The notes under the pieces were generated by a model, which had not been told where the DNA came from, ran no database searches, and saw only the letters and a program-made list of their open reading frames with translations. A stretch of 64,000 nt of DNA from Pseudomonas sp. UBA6562 (GTDB lineage Bacteria; Pseudomonadota; Gammaproteobacteria; Pseudomonadales; Pseudomonadaceae): contig NZ_DJJS01000008.1 of assembly GCF_002434265.1 (NCBI RefSeq), forward strand, positions 603,667-667,666, read 5' to 3'. Both the position numbers and the translations under genes were made by a program. Position 1 is the stretch's first letter, and each line of letters opens with the position of its first letter. This document shows, piece after piece, positions 34,533 to 44,886 of the stretch.

Positions 34533-35882
34533 CTATTTGGCTTTCAACTCGATGCGGTAGATCCGGCCCAGCAGCAGCGAGTACGACAGGGTGCCGATCA
34601 GCGCCACGCCGCCGATGAACCAGAATGCCCAGGCGAAGGTGCCGGTGGCGTGGACGATGGCCCCCACCACGATGGGGCAGACGATGCCGCCGATGTTGGC
34701 CGCCAGGCTGGTGACCCCACCGGTCAGACCGATCAGCTCCTTGGGCGCGATTTCCGACACGGCGGCCCAGGACGACGAGGCGATGCCTTGGGCGAAGAAC
34801 GCCACGGTGAGGATGACGATGCACACCAGGTTGGAGTCGGTGAAGTTGACCAGCATGATCGACATGCCGAGCATCGAGCCGACCACCAGCGGCAGCTTGC
34901 GGGCGAAGGACATGCTGTAGCCACGGCGGATCAGCAGGTCCGAGACGATCCCGGCGAGCAGGATGCCGACCGTCGCGCCGATGAAGGGCAGCACGGCGAA
35001 GATGCCAGCCTTGATGGTGGTCAGGTGGCGCTCTTCGATCAGGTAGGTGGGGAACCAGGTCAGGAAGAAGTACAGCGCCGAGGTGCTGGCGAACTTGCCG
35101 ATGCAGATCGCCCAGACCTGCCGGTAGCGGAACAGCTCGGCTACCTGCCGCCAGTTGAACTTGGTGCGCTCCTGGCTGCTTTTCACCAGGCCGCCGCCGT
35201 CCTCGATGTACTGCAGCTCTTCCTTGCTGACTTTCTTGCAACTCAGCGGGTCGCGGTACAGGAGCAGCCACACCACGCCGAACAGGATGCCCACCACACC
35301 GGTGCTGTAGAACACATGGCGCCAGTCCCACGTAGTGGCCAGCCACAGCAGTGCGCCGGTGAACAGCGCCGTGCCCAAGTACTGGCCGCACACGTAGATG
35401 CTGCTGGCCATGCCGCGCTCGCGGGCCGGGAACCAGACGGTCACTGCGCGGCTGTTGGCCGGAAACGCCGGCGCTTCCATGGCACCGACCGCCAGGCGCA
35501 GGCCGAACAGTGAGGCAAAGCCGCTGGCGAAGCCTTGGCAGACGGTGACCGCCGACCAGCTGATCAACGACACGCCGTAGGTCAGCCGCGAGCCGAAGCG
35601 GTCGGCGACGAAGCCGGCCGGCACCAGGGCCAGCGCGTAGGTCCAGGCGAACGCGGAGAAGATCAGGCCCATCTGGATCTTGTCCAGCCCCAGGTCCTTG
35701 GCCATGAACGGCGCGGCGATGGAGATGTTGACCCGGTCGACGTAGTTGATGATGGTCGCGACCAACAACAGGCTGAGCATGAACCAGCGCCGTCGGGTGG
35801 GCAGGCCGAGGGAGCCGGCGGCTTCGGCAGGGGCCGCGCGGGTGGCGGCCGGCACGGCCTGGGAGTTGGGAAGACTCGACAT
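34533..35882 (-). CDS. MFS transporter, ACS (glucarate/galactonate/anion) subfamily
   Basis: A 449-residue inner-membrane carrier with twelve predicted helices. It has NYVDRVNISIAAPFMAKDLGL after helix 1 and WFPARERGMASSIYVCGQYLG, both characteristic of the anion:cation symporter family that takes up glucarate, galactonate or related acids. The first gene of the 35882-31780 operon; GAGG lies 6 bases before the ATG. An AraC regulator is divergent at 36445. The regulator and carrier define a catabolic unit for an organic or sugar acid. Confidence 0.9.
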   Translation of the reverse strand: MSSLPNSQAVPAATRAAPAEAAGSLGLPTRRRWFMLSLLLVATIINYVDRVNISIAAPFMAKDLGLDKIQMGLIFSAFAWTYALALVPAGFVADRFGSRLTYGVSLISWSAVTVCQGFASGFASLFGLRLAVGAMEAPAFPANSRAVTVWFPARERGMASSIYVCGQYLGTALFTGALLWLATTWDWRHVFYSTGVVGILFGVVWLLLYRDPLSCKKVSKEELQYIEDGGGLVKSSQERTKFNWRQVAELFRYRQVWAICIGKFASTSALYFFLTWFPTYLIEERHLTTIKAGIFAVLPFIGATVGILLAGIVSDLLIRRGYSMSFARKLPLVVGSMLGMSIMLVNFTDSNLVCIVILTVAFFAQGIASSSWAAVSEIAPKELIGLTGGVTSLAANIGGIVCPIVVGAIVHATGTFAWAFWFIGGVALIGTLSYSLLLGRIYRIELKAK

Positions 35883-36444
35883 GGTGGAACCTCATTGTTA
35901 TTGGGATCTATCGAGGTTTTCAGGCGGCACGGAACCGGCCTTGCCGATGCGCAAGGTGCAGGTCATGCCTTGGGAAGGAGCGGGTCAGGCCTGGCCAGGT
36001 GGCCGGGCGTGAAGAACAGGCGGTGGCGCATGCGCCGAGCGGTGGACGAGAATCATTGTGCGAGCACCCTTTGCTTATTGTTGGTAGATGTCTGCGGCAA
36101 CGGCTACCAAGGTGGTCGTACAACAATAAAAAAGCAACGCCCTGGTTAGATCGATTTTATACAGGGGCCCAGCGGATTACTGGCTTGTCCAAAAATGGCG
36201 AAAACATCCGATCCGTTTGAGGAGCCGTAGAAGCTGCTGAAATTACTGTTCCAGAGCCGTTTCCTGCTGCTCACGGGAGCGGATTTTCTGGGCATCGAAA
36301 GGGTTTTGTCCAAGTCGCCGCTCGCCCGGTCAAACGTCAAGTCATCGTACAATTGCTTGCCAGCGCCCCTTCACGCTGTACAGAATCGCTCCATGACCCT
36401 GGCAGCCGACATCGGGTTAGCCATTCAATAAAAAGGGAGATGAC
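35883..36444. other. Divergent regulatory region of the MFS operon and AraC gene
   Basis: No gene is supported in 562 bases. It is longer than needed for two promoters, and its middle part (36120-36350) is lower in GC. No palindrome of note was seen. AAAAAGGGAG just before 36445 is the AraC ribosome site. Confidence 0.45.
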
Positions 36445-37368
36445 ATGCACTCAGTCAGCCGGGTGCCGACCTACGGCATGCAGCAACGCAGCGAGCGCGC
36501 CGACTTCTATATCCGCGACGAGCAAGGACGTCCGGCGGAGACCGCCCTGCACCGCCACGAGTATTTCCAGATCCAGGTCAACCTGGGCGGCGACACCGTG
36601 CAACACATCGGCAGCGTGCAGCGGCCGTTCCCGCGCAACGCGCTGGCCTTTGTCCTGCCGCATCGTATGCACATGATCCCGCACCCGGCCGACAGCCATT
36701 TCATGGTCATCAACTTTTCCCAGACGTTCCTGCTGCCGCACCTGCAATGCGACCCGATGGACCTGGAGGAAGTGTCGATCGCCCTGGCACCGGAGCTGTC
36801 GCCCTTCCGTTTCCAGGAGCACCTGGACTTCATGTTCGGGCAGGCGGATTTCGAGCGGATCTGCGTGCTGGTCCGACAGATGCGCGAGCTGGACACGCAG
36901 CGCCAGTTCGGTAGCCGCGAGGTGATCAAGGGCTTGCTGCTGCAGATGATCGGCCAGGTGTGCATGCTGTACGCCGAACCGTTCAGGCAACTGGCCGAAG
37001 ACAACGCCGCCCAGGCCAGCCGCCGCGATGCCCTGGGGCGCATGAGCGAGTACGTGCGCAAGCACCTGGCCGATCCGGACCTGAGCCTGACCAAGGCCGC
37101 CGCGGCCACGTACCTGTCACCCACCTACCTGAGCCACTGGCTGCGCAAGGAGATCGGCAAGACCTTCAGCGAACTGGTGCTGGAGCGGCGCATGCATGCG
37201 GCGCGCAGCCTGTTGCTGGGCGGCTCGAAACCGGTAGGCGAAGTGGCCAGGCTGTGCGGCTTCGCCGACGAGGCGTATTTCTCGCGGCGCTTCCGGCAGA
37301 TCCATGGTTTGCCGCCAGGGCAGTTCCGGCGCCGGCAGTTGGACGTGGAAAGCAGCGCTGCGTCGTGA
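36445..37368 (+). CDS. AraC-family transcriptional regulator
   Basis: A 307-residue regulator. Residues 1-150 are a cupin-like effector domain (LHRHEYFQIQVNLGGDTVQH; FPRNALAFVLPHRMH). The C-terminal domain has two helix-turn-helix motifs: LSLTKAAAATYLSPTYLSHW and GEVARLCGFADEAYFSRRFR. Divergent from the MFS operon, so it most likely activates that operon when the transported acid or a metabolite is bound. Confidence 0.9.
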   Translation: MHSVSRVPTYGMQQRSERADFYIRDEQGRPAETALHRHEYFQIQVNLGGDTVQHIGSVQRPFPRNALAFVLPHRMHMIPHPADSHFMVINFSQTFLLPHLQCDPMDLEEVSIALAPELSPFRFQEHLDFMFGQADFERICVLVRQMRELDTQRQFGSREVIKGLLLQMIGQVCMLYAEPFRQLAEDNAAQASRRDALGRMSEYVRKHLADPDLSLTKAAAATYLSPTYLSHWLRKEIGKTFSELVLERRMHAARSLLLGGSKPVGEVARLCGFADEAYFSRRFRQIHGLPPGQFRRRQLDVESSAAS

Positions 37369-37583
37369 ATGCGTGTCTGTTTTCGGCTCTCTAGGCCGCG
37401 CATGGTGCTGCCAGCAGTGACTTCTCTGTGCCGTAGCCCCGGGCTTTCAGTAGGACAGGAATATTCTCTTCTCGATTCCCTGGCTTACTGTTGGCCCGAT
37501 ACGTCCTCAACGGTAACGGTGCGTTCAGCAGGCACACTCGCCGTGGAGCGTGGCCCACCCAGCAAGGGTGAGCCCACTCAACC

Positions 37584-38492
37584 TCAGGACCGCTTGCGCT
37601 TGAACAGCTTGCCGACGAAACCGGCGACGGCGATCAGGCCCAGTACGATGAACTTCTTGAACGCCAGCAGTGCAACGCCGATCTTGGCGAACAGGCCTGC
37701 CTTGGCGGCGACGCCACCGGCGACCAGCGCGGCCAGCCCATAGGGCGCCAGCTTGTCGGTCTTGGCGTCGTAGTCGGCGTAGCGGTTGCCGTCGGTGAAG
37801 TTGGTGAAGGCGAGGATCTTCGGCGTTTCCCGCTTGATCGTCTGCAGGTCGGCCATCGCCGCCACGGCGTTGAGCTCCAGCACCCCTTCGCGGCCCAGCA
37901 CGCGGATGCTGTAGTTCAGGGTGGTCTGGTCGGCGTCGTCGGCCTTCAGCTCTCGCGCCCAGTACATCTTGTGGGTAGCCTGGTCGTAGCTCGGTGGCTC
38001 GGCCCAGCCCAACAGGGTCAGACCGGCATAACCTTCCTTGCGACGCGCCTTGTTGTCTTCCTCGTCATCGGCCTTCATCTGCTCAAGGAGGTCGGCGTAG
38101 TCGATCTTGGCTGCGTCTTCGTCGGAAATGTGGCCGTCATTCTTGTAACTGATGATCACGCCCCAACCGTTTTCCGACAGCGGGCTGACAGCGGTCGGGA
38201 CGATCATGCCGAGGGTCGTGAAGCCCGGTGGGTTGCCCCAGCCTTCGGTCAGCAGGCGTTCGGTTTCGTTCGGCGCCAGGTAGTAGAACTCGTCGTTAAG
38301 TTGCAGGCTGGCGATGCCGCCAGGCAGGGTGACGTGACCGCGCTGTTTCTTGAGCGTGGCCAACCACTGTTCGGCGGTCTGTTGTGGTCGTTCACTGGCG
38401 GTTGGCGCAGAGGTGGGAGCGGTGGCGGCAATGGCGGGCAAAGTGGTTGCGCAAAGCAACACTGCCGCCAACAACTGGCGCAGGTGTTTCAT
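37584..38492 (-). CDS. DUF2167 family membrane protein
   Basis: A 302-residue exported protein with a signal peptide (LLAAVLLCATTLPAIAA), a soluble domain (TLPGGIASLQLNDEFYYLAP; GWGVIISYKNDGHISDEDAA) and a hydrophobic C-terminal region with two likely transmembrane segments before a KRKRS end. This is the DUF2167 layout. The function is unknown; members are membrane-associated. An AT-rich stretch follows upstream (38495-38700). Confidence 0.85.
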   Translation of the reverse strand: MKHLRQLLAAVLLCATTLPAIAATAPTSAPTASERPQQTAEQWLATLKKQRGHVTLPGGIASLQLNDEFYYLAPNETERLLTEGWGNPPGFTTLGMIVPTAVSPLSENGWGVIISYKNDGHISDEDAAKIDYADLLEQMKADDEEDNKARRKEGYAGLTLLGWAEPPSYDQATHKMYWARELKADDADQTTLNYSIRVLGREGVLELNAVAAMADLQTIKRETPKILAFTNFTDGNRYADYDAKTDKLAPYGLAALVAGGVAAKAGLFAKIGVALLAFKKFIVLGLIAVAGFVGKLFKRKRS

Positions 38493-38701
38493 CGTAGTCC
38501 CTTACAATTTGAATTAATTTGGCCGTGCAGAATAGCCGAAGGTACTGGTTAATCGCCAGAATCTTATGTATATGGCGGTTGGCTGACCGACAGAGAATCA
38601 CAGCGTTGTGACACGCCTCGGCAAACTCGCAGAACGGTATGCCAGCCTGATCTTGCTGGCCCACTCGATACCCTATTTACGACACCTTTTTCTTACATTG
38701 C

Positions 38702-39115
38702 CTAGAAATCCACCTTGCCCCGACCCGCTTTGACGTTGCCCCGCCTGGCTTTTCCTTCCAGGCGGCGAGTCTTCGAACCCAGCGTAGGTTTGGTAGGGCG
38801 ACGTTTCTTCTCGGTCTTGCCGGCAGCGACGATCAATTGCGCAAGGCGTTCCAGCGCGTCGGTACGGTTCTGCTCTTGAGTGCGATATTGCTGGGCTTTG
38901 ATGATCAACACGCCGTCGCCAGTGATACGCGAGTCACGCAGCGCCAACAGCCGCTCCTTGTAAAACTCGGGCAGCGACGAGGCAGGAATGTCGAAGCGCA
39001 GGTGCACGGCGCTGGACACCTTGTTGACGTTCTGCCCACCAGCGCCTTGGGCGCGGATGTAGGTGATTTCGATGTCGGTATCGGGCAGGTGTACGGTGTT
39101 GGAGATGGTCAGCAT
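38702..39115 (-). CDS. arfB: Alternative ribosome-rescue factor ArfB (peptidyl-tRNA hydrolase)
   Basis: A 137-residue protein with the release-factor GGQ motif in [13 protein letters not shown] and a basic tail ([20 protein letters not shown]) that enters the mRNA channel of stalled ribosomes. It hydrolyses peptidyl-tRNA on ribosomes lacking a stop codon. The ATG at 39115 is chosen because it begins the GGQ domain and has AAGG about 8 bases upstream; an ATG at 39244 would add a stretch without homology. Monocistronic. Confidence 0.93.
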   Translation of the reverse strand: MLTISNTVHLPDTDIEITYIRAQGAGGQNVNKVSSAVHLRFDIPASSLPEFYKERLLALRDSRITGDGVLIIKAQQYRTQEQNRTDALERLAQLIVAAGKTEKKRRPTKPTLGSKTRRLEGKARRGNVKAGRGKVDF

Positions 39116-39251
39116 GAAAGGGCCTTTGTGATTGCCCGCCATTATTACAGCCCCTGCGGCCCATCCATAGCGCGACACGTAACGCTGCGAACCTGATCGA
39201 GCTTGTGTGCATCCATGAACCAGAGAAACACCGCCATGGCTCATGCCGCCT

Positions 39252-41372
39252 TCAGGACGTTTGCGCAGCCTGCGTCACATCCACAAATACCCCCAACCCC
39301 GCCCGCGCGCCCTCATCCAGCATCCGCGCCACACTTCCCGCCAGTTGCTCCAACGTATACGGCTTGGTCAACAAGCGCATGCAAGGCCCCAGAAAATCCG
39401 CTCGCGCCATCGCGCCCTGCGCATACCCGGTCAGGAACAACACCGGCAGACGCGGCTGGGACTGCTGGAGCATTTCCGCCAATTGCCGCCCGTTCATGCC
39501 CGGCAGGCCTACGTCGGTCAGCAGCAGGTCGACCCTTTTCAGTTCGTTGAACAGCTTCAACGCCTGTTCCCCGTCGGACGCCGACCGCACGCGGTAGCCC
39601 AGAGCCTCCAGCACTTCCTGGTTGATCAGGCGTACCGAATCGTCGTCTTCGACCAGCAAAATGAGCTGCCCCTGCCCCGTCGTGGTTTCGGCGAGCGCAA
39701 CGGGCACCTCCGCTTCGACGCCGCCATGCTCGGGCAGGCAGATGGACACCGTGGTTCCCACCCCGACCGTGCTGTCGATCGCCAGCCGGCCATTGCTCTG
39801 GTTGGCGAAGCCGTAGACCATCGAAAGCCCCAAGCCAGTGCCCTGGCCGATGGGTTTGGTGGTGAAGAAAGGCTCGGTGACCTTGTCCAGGTAGTCCTTC
39901 GAAATACCCTCGCCGGTATCGCGCACTTGTATGCAGACATGCCGAGAGGCGTCGGCGTGCTGGCCCTCGTCCACATGGGTCGACAAGGTCAGCTCACCGC
40001 CTTGGGGCATGGCGTCGCGCGCATTGAGCACCAGGTTGAGCACAGCGTTTTCCAACTGGTTGGCGTCGGCGAAAATCCACGGGTCGTGGGGGCTCAGGTC
40101 CAGCCTGAGGTCGATGTTCTCGGTGACGGTGCGCTGCAACAGGTCGGTCAGTGCGTGCAGCAGCTGGTTGACCGAGGTCGGCTTGGCATCCAGGGACTGC
40201 CGGCGCGAGAACGCCAGCAGTCGGTGGGTCAAGGACGCGGCGCGGCGAGCCGAGGCCAGCGCGGCGTCCATGAAGCGTTCGGTGCCTTCGAGCTGGCCTT
40301 TCATCATCCGCAGCTTCATGAGGTCGAGGGCGCTGATCACACCGGTGAGCATGTTGTTGAAGTCGTGCGCAATGCCGCCGGTCAACTGGCCGACGGCTTC
40401 CATTTTCAACGACTGGCGCAATTGCTCTTCGGCGCGGGCGCGCTCTTCGCTTTCGGCTTTCAATTGCTCGACGGCGGCGTTCAGCTCGCGCGTGCGCGCC
40501 TCGACCTGGATTTCCAGTTCTTCGTTGAACCTTCGTAGCCTCAGGGCGGCTTGCTTTTCTTCGTCGATGTCAACGATGACCGAGGCAGCGCCGATGATGC
40601 TGTGATTCTCGTCGTACAGCGGTACGGCACTGACGCGCCGCCACGACTCCTGCCCGTCCGCCTGGCGATGGTAGAAATCCAACCCGCTGACGGCCTCGCC
40701 CCTCAAGGCCCTGGCGCCGGGGTACTGGTGGGGTTCCAGTCGGCGGCCTTGGGCGTCGAGGCCGACCCAGCGCGACACCTCCTTGGGCTGCCTGGAAGGC
40801 ATGGTGCCGCCGGGCACGTACTGGCGATACAACGGATTGCTGACCAGCGCCGCGCCTTCGGTGTCCATGAAGCACACGCCGACCGGGATGTTTTCCAACA
40901 GGATGTTCAACCGGCTGCGCTCTTCGGCCAGTTGCGCGACATTGTCGCGCATTTCGAACTGGCGCAGGCGAAAGCGCCAGGCAGCCGAGGTCGCACTCAA
41001 CAGCGAGGCGGCACTCAGCGGACGCTCCAGCACCACCACGTGGCCGGCCGATTCCGGCAGCTTGCGCCGGGCCAGTTCGGTATCGCGCCCAGCACGGCCG
41101 TTGTTCGACGCCAGCAGAATGATGGGAATCTCCGACCAGTCGGGCTGCAGGTCCAGTGCCCTGCCGAAACCGAGCACCCCCCCCGACAGGCTTTCTTCTG
41201 TGAGGATGACCAGCCCCGTGCTGTCGTTGAGCGCCGTCGACAGGCTGTGCAAGTTCTGATGCACATGCACGGAATAACGGTCGCCGAGCAGCTTGCACAG
41301 GCTGGCCCCGTCGCCCTTGTAAGGCGCGACGATCAACAGCGTCTTGTCTTGGGAAAACCGCTCAGTCGCCAC
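39252..41372 (-). CDS. Hybrid sensor histidine kinase with N-terminal receiver-like domain
   Basis: A 706-residue soluble hybrid kinase. Order: receiver-like N-terminal domain ([13 protein letters not shown], no clear phospho-Asp), a helical segment, a PAS domain (residues 150-270), coiled coil, HisKA with the phospho-His in [13 protein letters not shown], HATPase ([30 protein letters not shown]) and a C-terminal receiver with Asp in [10 protein letters not shown]. No transmembrane segment. It overlaps the upstream KaiC-like gene by 11 bases, so the two act together, presumably passing a KaiC-derived or PAS-sensed signal on. Confidence 0.9.
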   Translation of the reverse strand: MATERFSQDKTLLIVAPYKGDGASLCKLLGDRYSVHVHQNLHSLSTALNDSTGLVILTEESLSGGVLGFGRALDLQPDWSEIPIILLASNNGRAGRDTELARRKLPESAGHVVVLERPLSAASLLSATSAAWRFRLRQFEMRDNVAQLAEERSRLNILLENIPVGVCFMDTEGAALVSNPLYRQYVPGGTMPSRQPKEVSRWVGLDAQGRRLEPHQYPGARALRGEAVSGLDFYHRQADGQESWRRVSAVPLYDENHSIIGAASVIVDIDEEKQAALRLRRFNEELEIQVEARTRELNAAVEQLKAESEERARAEEQLRQSLKMEAVGQLTGGIAHDFNNMLTGVISALDLMKLRMMKGQLEGTERFMDAALASARRAASLTHRLLAFSRRQSLDAKPTSVNQLLHALTDLLQRTVTENIDLRLDLSPHDPWIFADANQLENAVLNLVLNARDAMPQGGELTLSTHVDEGQHADASRHVCIQVRDTGEGISKDYLDKVTEPFFTTKPIGQGTGLGLSMVYGFANQSNGRLAIDSTVGVGTTVSICLPEHGGVEAEVPVALAETTTGQGQLILLVEDDDSVRLINQEVLEALGYRVRSASDGEQALKLFNELKRVDLLLTDVGLPGMNGRQLAEMLQQSQPRLPVLFLTGYAQGAMARADFLGPCMRLLTKPYTLEQLAGSVARMLDEGARAGLGVFVDVTQAAQTS

Positions 41373-42861
41373 GATTTCGCTCTTCCATCAAGGGCATGTC
41401 GGCGCCGAAATATTCAGGGGTGCCGGTGAGTACTCCGCGGAAATGGACCAGAGGCTCTCCGACCCGCACGCCCTGGGCGTCGATGCGTAGCTCGCGAATG
41501 GCATCTTCGTGAGGGGCGCTGCGGTGCTTGAGGATGGACATGGCCTTGCGCAGCCGGCCTTGCGCTTCGAAAAAGCGCAGGAGAATGACCGAGTCGGCCA
41601 CATAGGAAATGTTCAGGTTGCTCGACATCGACCCGACCAGGCCGTGTTGGGGGTTGATCAGGAAGGTCACCACGCCCAGTTGGCTCAGGTAGGACAGCAA
41701 CTCATGGATCTGCAAGATCAACTGCTGTTCCTGCGGCATCGCGGCCATGTAACCGTTCAGGCTGTCCACCACGATCATTCGGGAGGCGCGCGTTTCGACC
41801 TCGGTGCGCACCCGCCAGGCGAACTCGCCGGGAGAGATCTCGGCCGGATCGATCTGCTGGATCACCAGCTGACCGTTTGCCACGTAATGGCTCAGTCGCA
41901 TGCCCATGCTGTCGCCGCGGGCGATCAACGTCGCGATACGTTCGTCGAACTCGTAAATGGTGCAGTTCTCGCCCCTGGCGCAGGCAGCCGAGAGGTAGGT
42001 CAAGGCGACGGTGGTCTTGCCCGAACCTGCCGGCCCGGTCACGAGCGTACTGGTGCCGCGCAGCGGGCCGCCGGCCAGCAGGTTGTCCAATTCGGCAACG
42101 CCACTGCCCACCGGCTCCGAATCGAAGGGCACATGGTGGGTGGCGGCGATCAGCCGCGGGTACACCTCCAGCCCACCTTTGCGGATCGTGAAGTCGTGAA
42201 AGCCTGCGATGAAATCGACGCCGCGCAGTTTCTGCACCTGCAAGCGGCGCCGCGCCGCGCCGAAGTCCAAGGTCAGCCGTTCGAGCGTGACGACGCCATG
42301 GCAGAGGCTGTGCAGGTGGTTGTCGCGCTCGCCGCTGAAACCGGTGAGATCGTCCACCAGCAGCACCGTGATGTCCCGCCCGGCGAAGTATTGCTTGAGC
42401 GCCAGGACCTGGCGGCGGTAGCGCAGCGGATCCTGGGCCAGCAGGCGCATTTCCGAAAGGCTGTCGAACACCAGACGCCGGGGTTTGAGCTGGTCGACGC
42501 GCCGTTCGATGAGCTTGATCGTGTCGCCGAGTTCGGTTTCCCAAGGGTGCAGGATGGACTGCTCGTGTTCACCGCTCAGGATGTGCTCGGTGGAAGAGAA
42601 TTCGAACAGGTCGATGCCGTGCAGCGACCAGCCATGGGAGTGCGCGACGCTTTCGAGTTCTTCGCTGGTTTCCGAGAGGGTGATGTAAAGCACCGACTCA
42701 CCGGCCGCGACGCCTTCGAGGAGGAACTGCAGGCCGAGTGTGGTCTTGCCCGATCCCGGGGCGCCTTCGAGCAGGTACAGCCTGCTGCTCGGTAGCCCAC
42801 CTCTGAGGATCGCGTCGAATCCCACATTGCCGGTGGAAACTATCGGGGGGGACAAGGCCAT
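41362..42861 (-). CDS. KaiC-like tandem RecA-fold ATPase
   Basis: A 499-residue protein with two KaiC domains. Walker A motifs are LEGAPGSGKTTLGLQ (about residue 33) and VTGPAGSGKTTVAL (about residue 275); Walker B regions are RRLVFDSLSEM and RMIVVDSLNGYM. KaiC relatives outside cyanobacteria take part in stress tolerance and signalling rather than a true clock. No kaiA or kaiB lies nearby. The overlap with the hybrid kinase gene is the main clue: a KaiC-kinase signalling pair. Confidence 0.9.
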   Translation of the reverse strand: MALSPPIVSTGNVGFDAILRGGLPSSRLYLLEGAPGSGKTTLGLQFLLEGVAAGESVLYITLSETSEELESVAHSHGWSLHGIDLFEFSSTEHILSGEHEQSILHPWETELGDTIKLIERRVDQLKPRRLVFDSLSEMRLLAQDPLRYRRQVLALKQYFAGRDITVLLVDDLTGFSGERDNHLHSLCHGVVTLERLTLDFGAARRRLQVQKLRGVDFIAGFHDFTIRKGGLEVYPRLIAATHHVPFDSEPVGSGVAELDNLLAGGPLRGTSTLVTGPAGSGKTTVALTYLSAACARGENCTIYEFDERIATLIARGDSMGMRLSHYVANGQLVIQQIDPAEISPGEFAWRVRTEVETRASRMIVVDSLNGYMAAMPQEQQLILQIHELLSYLSQLGVVTFLINPQHGLVGSMSSNLNISYVADSVILLRFFEAQGRLRKAMSILKHRSAPHEDAIRELRIDAQGVRVGEPLVHFRGVLTGTPEYFGADMPLMEERNRGD

Positions 42862-43100
42862 GTATTACCTCAAAGGGGTGCAGCGGCGGGGTGAAGAGTC
42901 GGTGAATTATGAAGGCGAGATCGGAACTGCGCCATGCGTCACCCAGGCTTTTTACCGTGCGCTGGGTGCAGGCGACGCTGCTGCATGCCCAGGCGACGCT
43001 TGTCGTTGGACGCAATGGCCTCCCACCTCAAAGCTTTTGCCTGGCTAAAGCGCCCGGAGCCTGTGCCGATAGAGAAAGAACGCACCCATGGACGGCCCTC

Positions 43101-43421
43101 ATGCGCACCTTGCTGCTTTGCCTTGCCCTAGGCTTCACCGCACTGGCAACCCCAGCCTTGGCCCTGCAAGGCACCGCCACCGACGACCAGATCGCCCAGC
43201 GGATCATCGACGCATCGATCGCCGGCTACCCCGGCCCTTGTGCCTGCCCCTACAACCGCGCCCGCAACGGCAGCCAATGTGGCCGGCGCAGCGCATACAG
43301 CCGGGCGGGTGGGTATGACACGCTGTGCTACCGAAAAGACGTTGGCGCAGATGACATCGAGGCCTACAGGGAGCAGCACGGCCTGGCGCCCAGACAGAAA
43401 GCCGGCACACGCCTGCCATGA
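43101..43421 (+). CDS. Small exported Cys-containing protein
   Basis: A 106-residue protein with a signal peptide (LLLCLALGFTALATPALA) and a mature part carrying Cys in PCACPYNRARNGSQCGRR and YDTLCYRKD. The four Cys could form disulphides or bind metal. The ATG at 43101 begins the signal; the frame extends upstream but without a ribosome site. It resembles a widespread small exported Pseudomonas family of unknown role. Confidence 0.75.
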   Translation: MRTLLLCLALGFTALATPALALQGTATDDQIAQRIIDASIAGYPGPCACPYNRARNGSQCGRRSAYSRAGGYDTLCYRKDVGADDIEAYREQHGLAPRQKAGTRLP

Positions 43422-43567
43422 GCGAGTCGGGCGGCTGCACGCTGCAACGACCCACCTGCAAAAATGTTGAACTAAGCAGCGGCTCTCTCCCCCTAAGACT
43501 GTGCAGCTTATCTCAAGCCCGGGCCAATCCCGGGTCGTCCACTTACACAGTCAAGGTTGAGTGAATT

Positions 43568-43816
43568 ATGAAAAGCGAACAGGTCGAAGGCGTTGTAGAG
43601 AAGGTAGCAGGCAAGGCACAAAACGTAGCCGGGAAAATCTTCGGCGATTCGAAGCTGGAAGCCGAAGGCGCAGGCCGTGAAGCCTCCGGTCAGCTGACCA
43701 AGAGCTATGGCGACGCACTGAACTGCGTGTCGACCTTCGCCAAGGAAAAACCAGTCGCCGCCGCCGCCATCGGCGCCGTGGCCCTGGTCGTACTGGGCCG
43801 TCTACTGCGCCGCTGA
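43568..43816 (+). CDS. CsbD-like/DUF883-type small stress protein
   Basis: An 82-residue protein. The N-terminal half (VEGVVEKVAGKAQNVAGKIF) is CsbD-like, amphipathic and rich in Gly/Ala; the C-terminus AAAIGAVALVVLGRLLRR is a single membrane segment with a Gly-zipper look, as in DUF883. Such proteins are general stress genes. A terminator follows. Confidence 0.8.
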   Translation: MKSEQVEGVVEKVAGKAQNVAGKIFGDSKLEAEGAGREASGQLTKSYGDALNCVSTFAKEKPVAAAAIGAVALVVLGRLLRR

Positions 43817-43867
43817 TGCGCGGGTAGCCACGCCCACCGCCGAGCGCCATTCGAAGCGCTCGGCATG

Positions 43868-43906
43868 AATGCCCAAGTGTCGCATCGCGAAACTTGGGCA
43901 TTTCTT
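43868..43906. terminator. Intrinsic terminator (two-way)
   Basis: AATGCCCAAGT and ACTTGGGCATT pair over 11 bases with a 13-base loop, followed on the plus strand by TTCTTTT. A further hairpin, CCGAGCGC/GCGCTCGG, sits just before at 43842-43865. Together they separate the stress gene from the convergent SDR. Confidence 0.7.
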
Positions 43907-43929
43907 TTGCGCGCTTATGTGAAGTGCCG

Positions 43930-44886
43930 TCAAAGGCGGCCACTGAGGCCGGTGAGCCGGGCCGACAGGGCCCAAAGCCGTTCGGCCTGTTCGGGATCGA
44001 CGGCATAGGGCCGCACACCTACATAGGTGGGCGATTCGTCAAAGGCCAAGGCGGCGACGTCGCAATCCTCACAGTACAAACCGCCCTTTCCTTGCAACTG
44101 TTCCGACAGCGCAGCCCAGACCTGCGTCGCTGCGCCCTGCTGAGGTGTCTTGAAGGTCGGGTCGGCCAATTCGCCGCGCGCATCGAGCCAGCCCGCAGCG
44201 ATCATCTCCGCCTGCGGTAGATGGCGCTGCAAAGGCGTAAGGATCTTGCCGGGGTGCAGCGAGAAGGCACGCACGCCTTCGTGCCGACCCAACCGGTCGA
44301 GATGCACGGCGAACAACGCGTTGGCGGTCTTCGACTGCCCATAGGCCAGCCACTTGTCATAGCCGTGCGAGAAGTGCACATCGTTCCAGCGGATGGCCGA
44401 CGCATGGTGGCCCGCCGAGGACACGGCCACTACCCTGGCACCGCCCCTGAGTGCCGGCCACAGCAGGTTCACCAACGCGAAGTGCCCGAGGTGATTGGTG
44501 GCGAACTGCGCCTCCCATCCCTGCCCTACGCGGGTTTCGGGGCACGCCATGATCCCTGCGCTGGCGATCAGAAGATCGAGACGCCGATGCCTTGCCAGGA
44601 AGCGCTCGGCGAAGGCATGCACGCTGGCCAGGTCGGCCAGGTCCAAGCGCGCCACTTCCACGCCAGCGATACCGGCGGTTCTGGCACGCGCGGCGGCGAC
44701 ATCGCGCGCCGCAACGACCACCCGCGCGCCTGCGCAGGCCAGCGCACGGGTGGTTTCCAGACCCAGCCCGGAGTGGCCGCCGGTGACCAGGGCGGTGGTG
44801 TGGGAGAGGTCGCGTCCTTCGACGAGCTGCGCCGCCGTGGTCGCAGCATTGAAGGGTGAGGCGATGGGTGTTTGTGGGTCGGCCAT
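43930..44886 (-). CDS. Short-chain dehydrogenase, retinol dehydrogenase-like
   Basis: A 318-residue SDR: cofactor motif VTGGHSGLGLETTRAL, NHLGHFALVNLLWPAL, active-site Ser in VVAVSSAGHHAS and Tyr/Lys in YGQSKTANALFAVHL. It is longer than typical SDRs, as in the retinol-dehydrogenase/WW-domain oxidoreductase branch. The ATG at 44886 (MADPQTPIA) fits the family start. Divergent from an AraC gene with a premature stop, which was presumably its regulator. Confidence 0.88.
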   Translation of the reverse strand: MADPQTPIASPFNAATTAAQLVEGRDLSHTTALVTGGHSGLGLETTRALACAGARVVVAARDVAAARARTAGIAGVEVARLDLADLASVHAFAERFLARHRRLDLLIASAGIMACPETRVGQGWEAQFATNHLGHFALVNLLWPALRGGARVVAVSSAGHHASAIRWNDVHFSHGYDKWLAYGQSKTANALFAVHLDRLGRHEGVRAFSLHPGKILTPLQRHLPQAEMIAAGWLDARGELADPTFKTPQQGAATQVWAALSEQLQGKGGLYCEDCDVAALAFDESPTYVGVRPYAVDPEQAERLWALSARLTGLSGRL

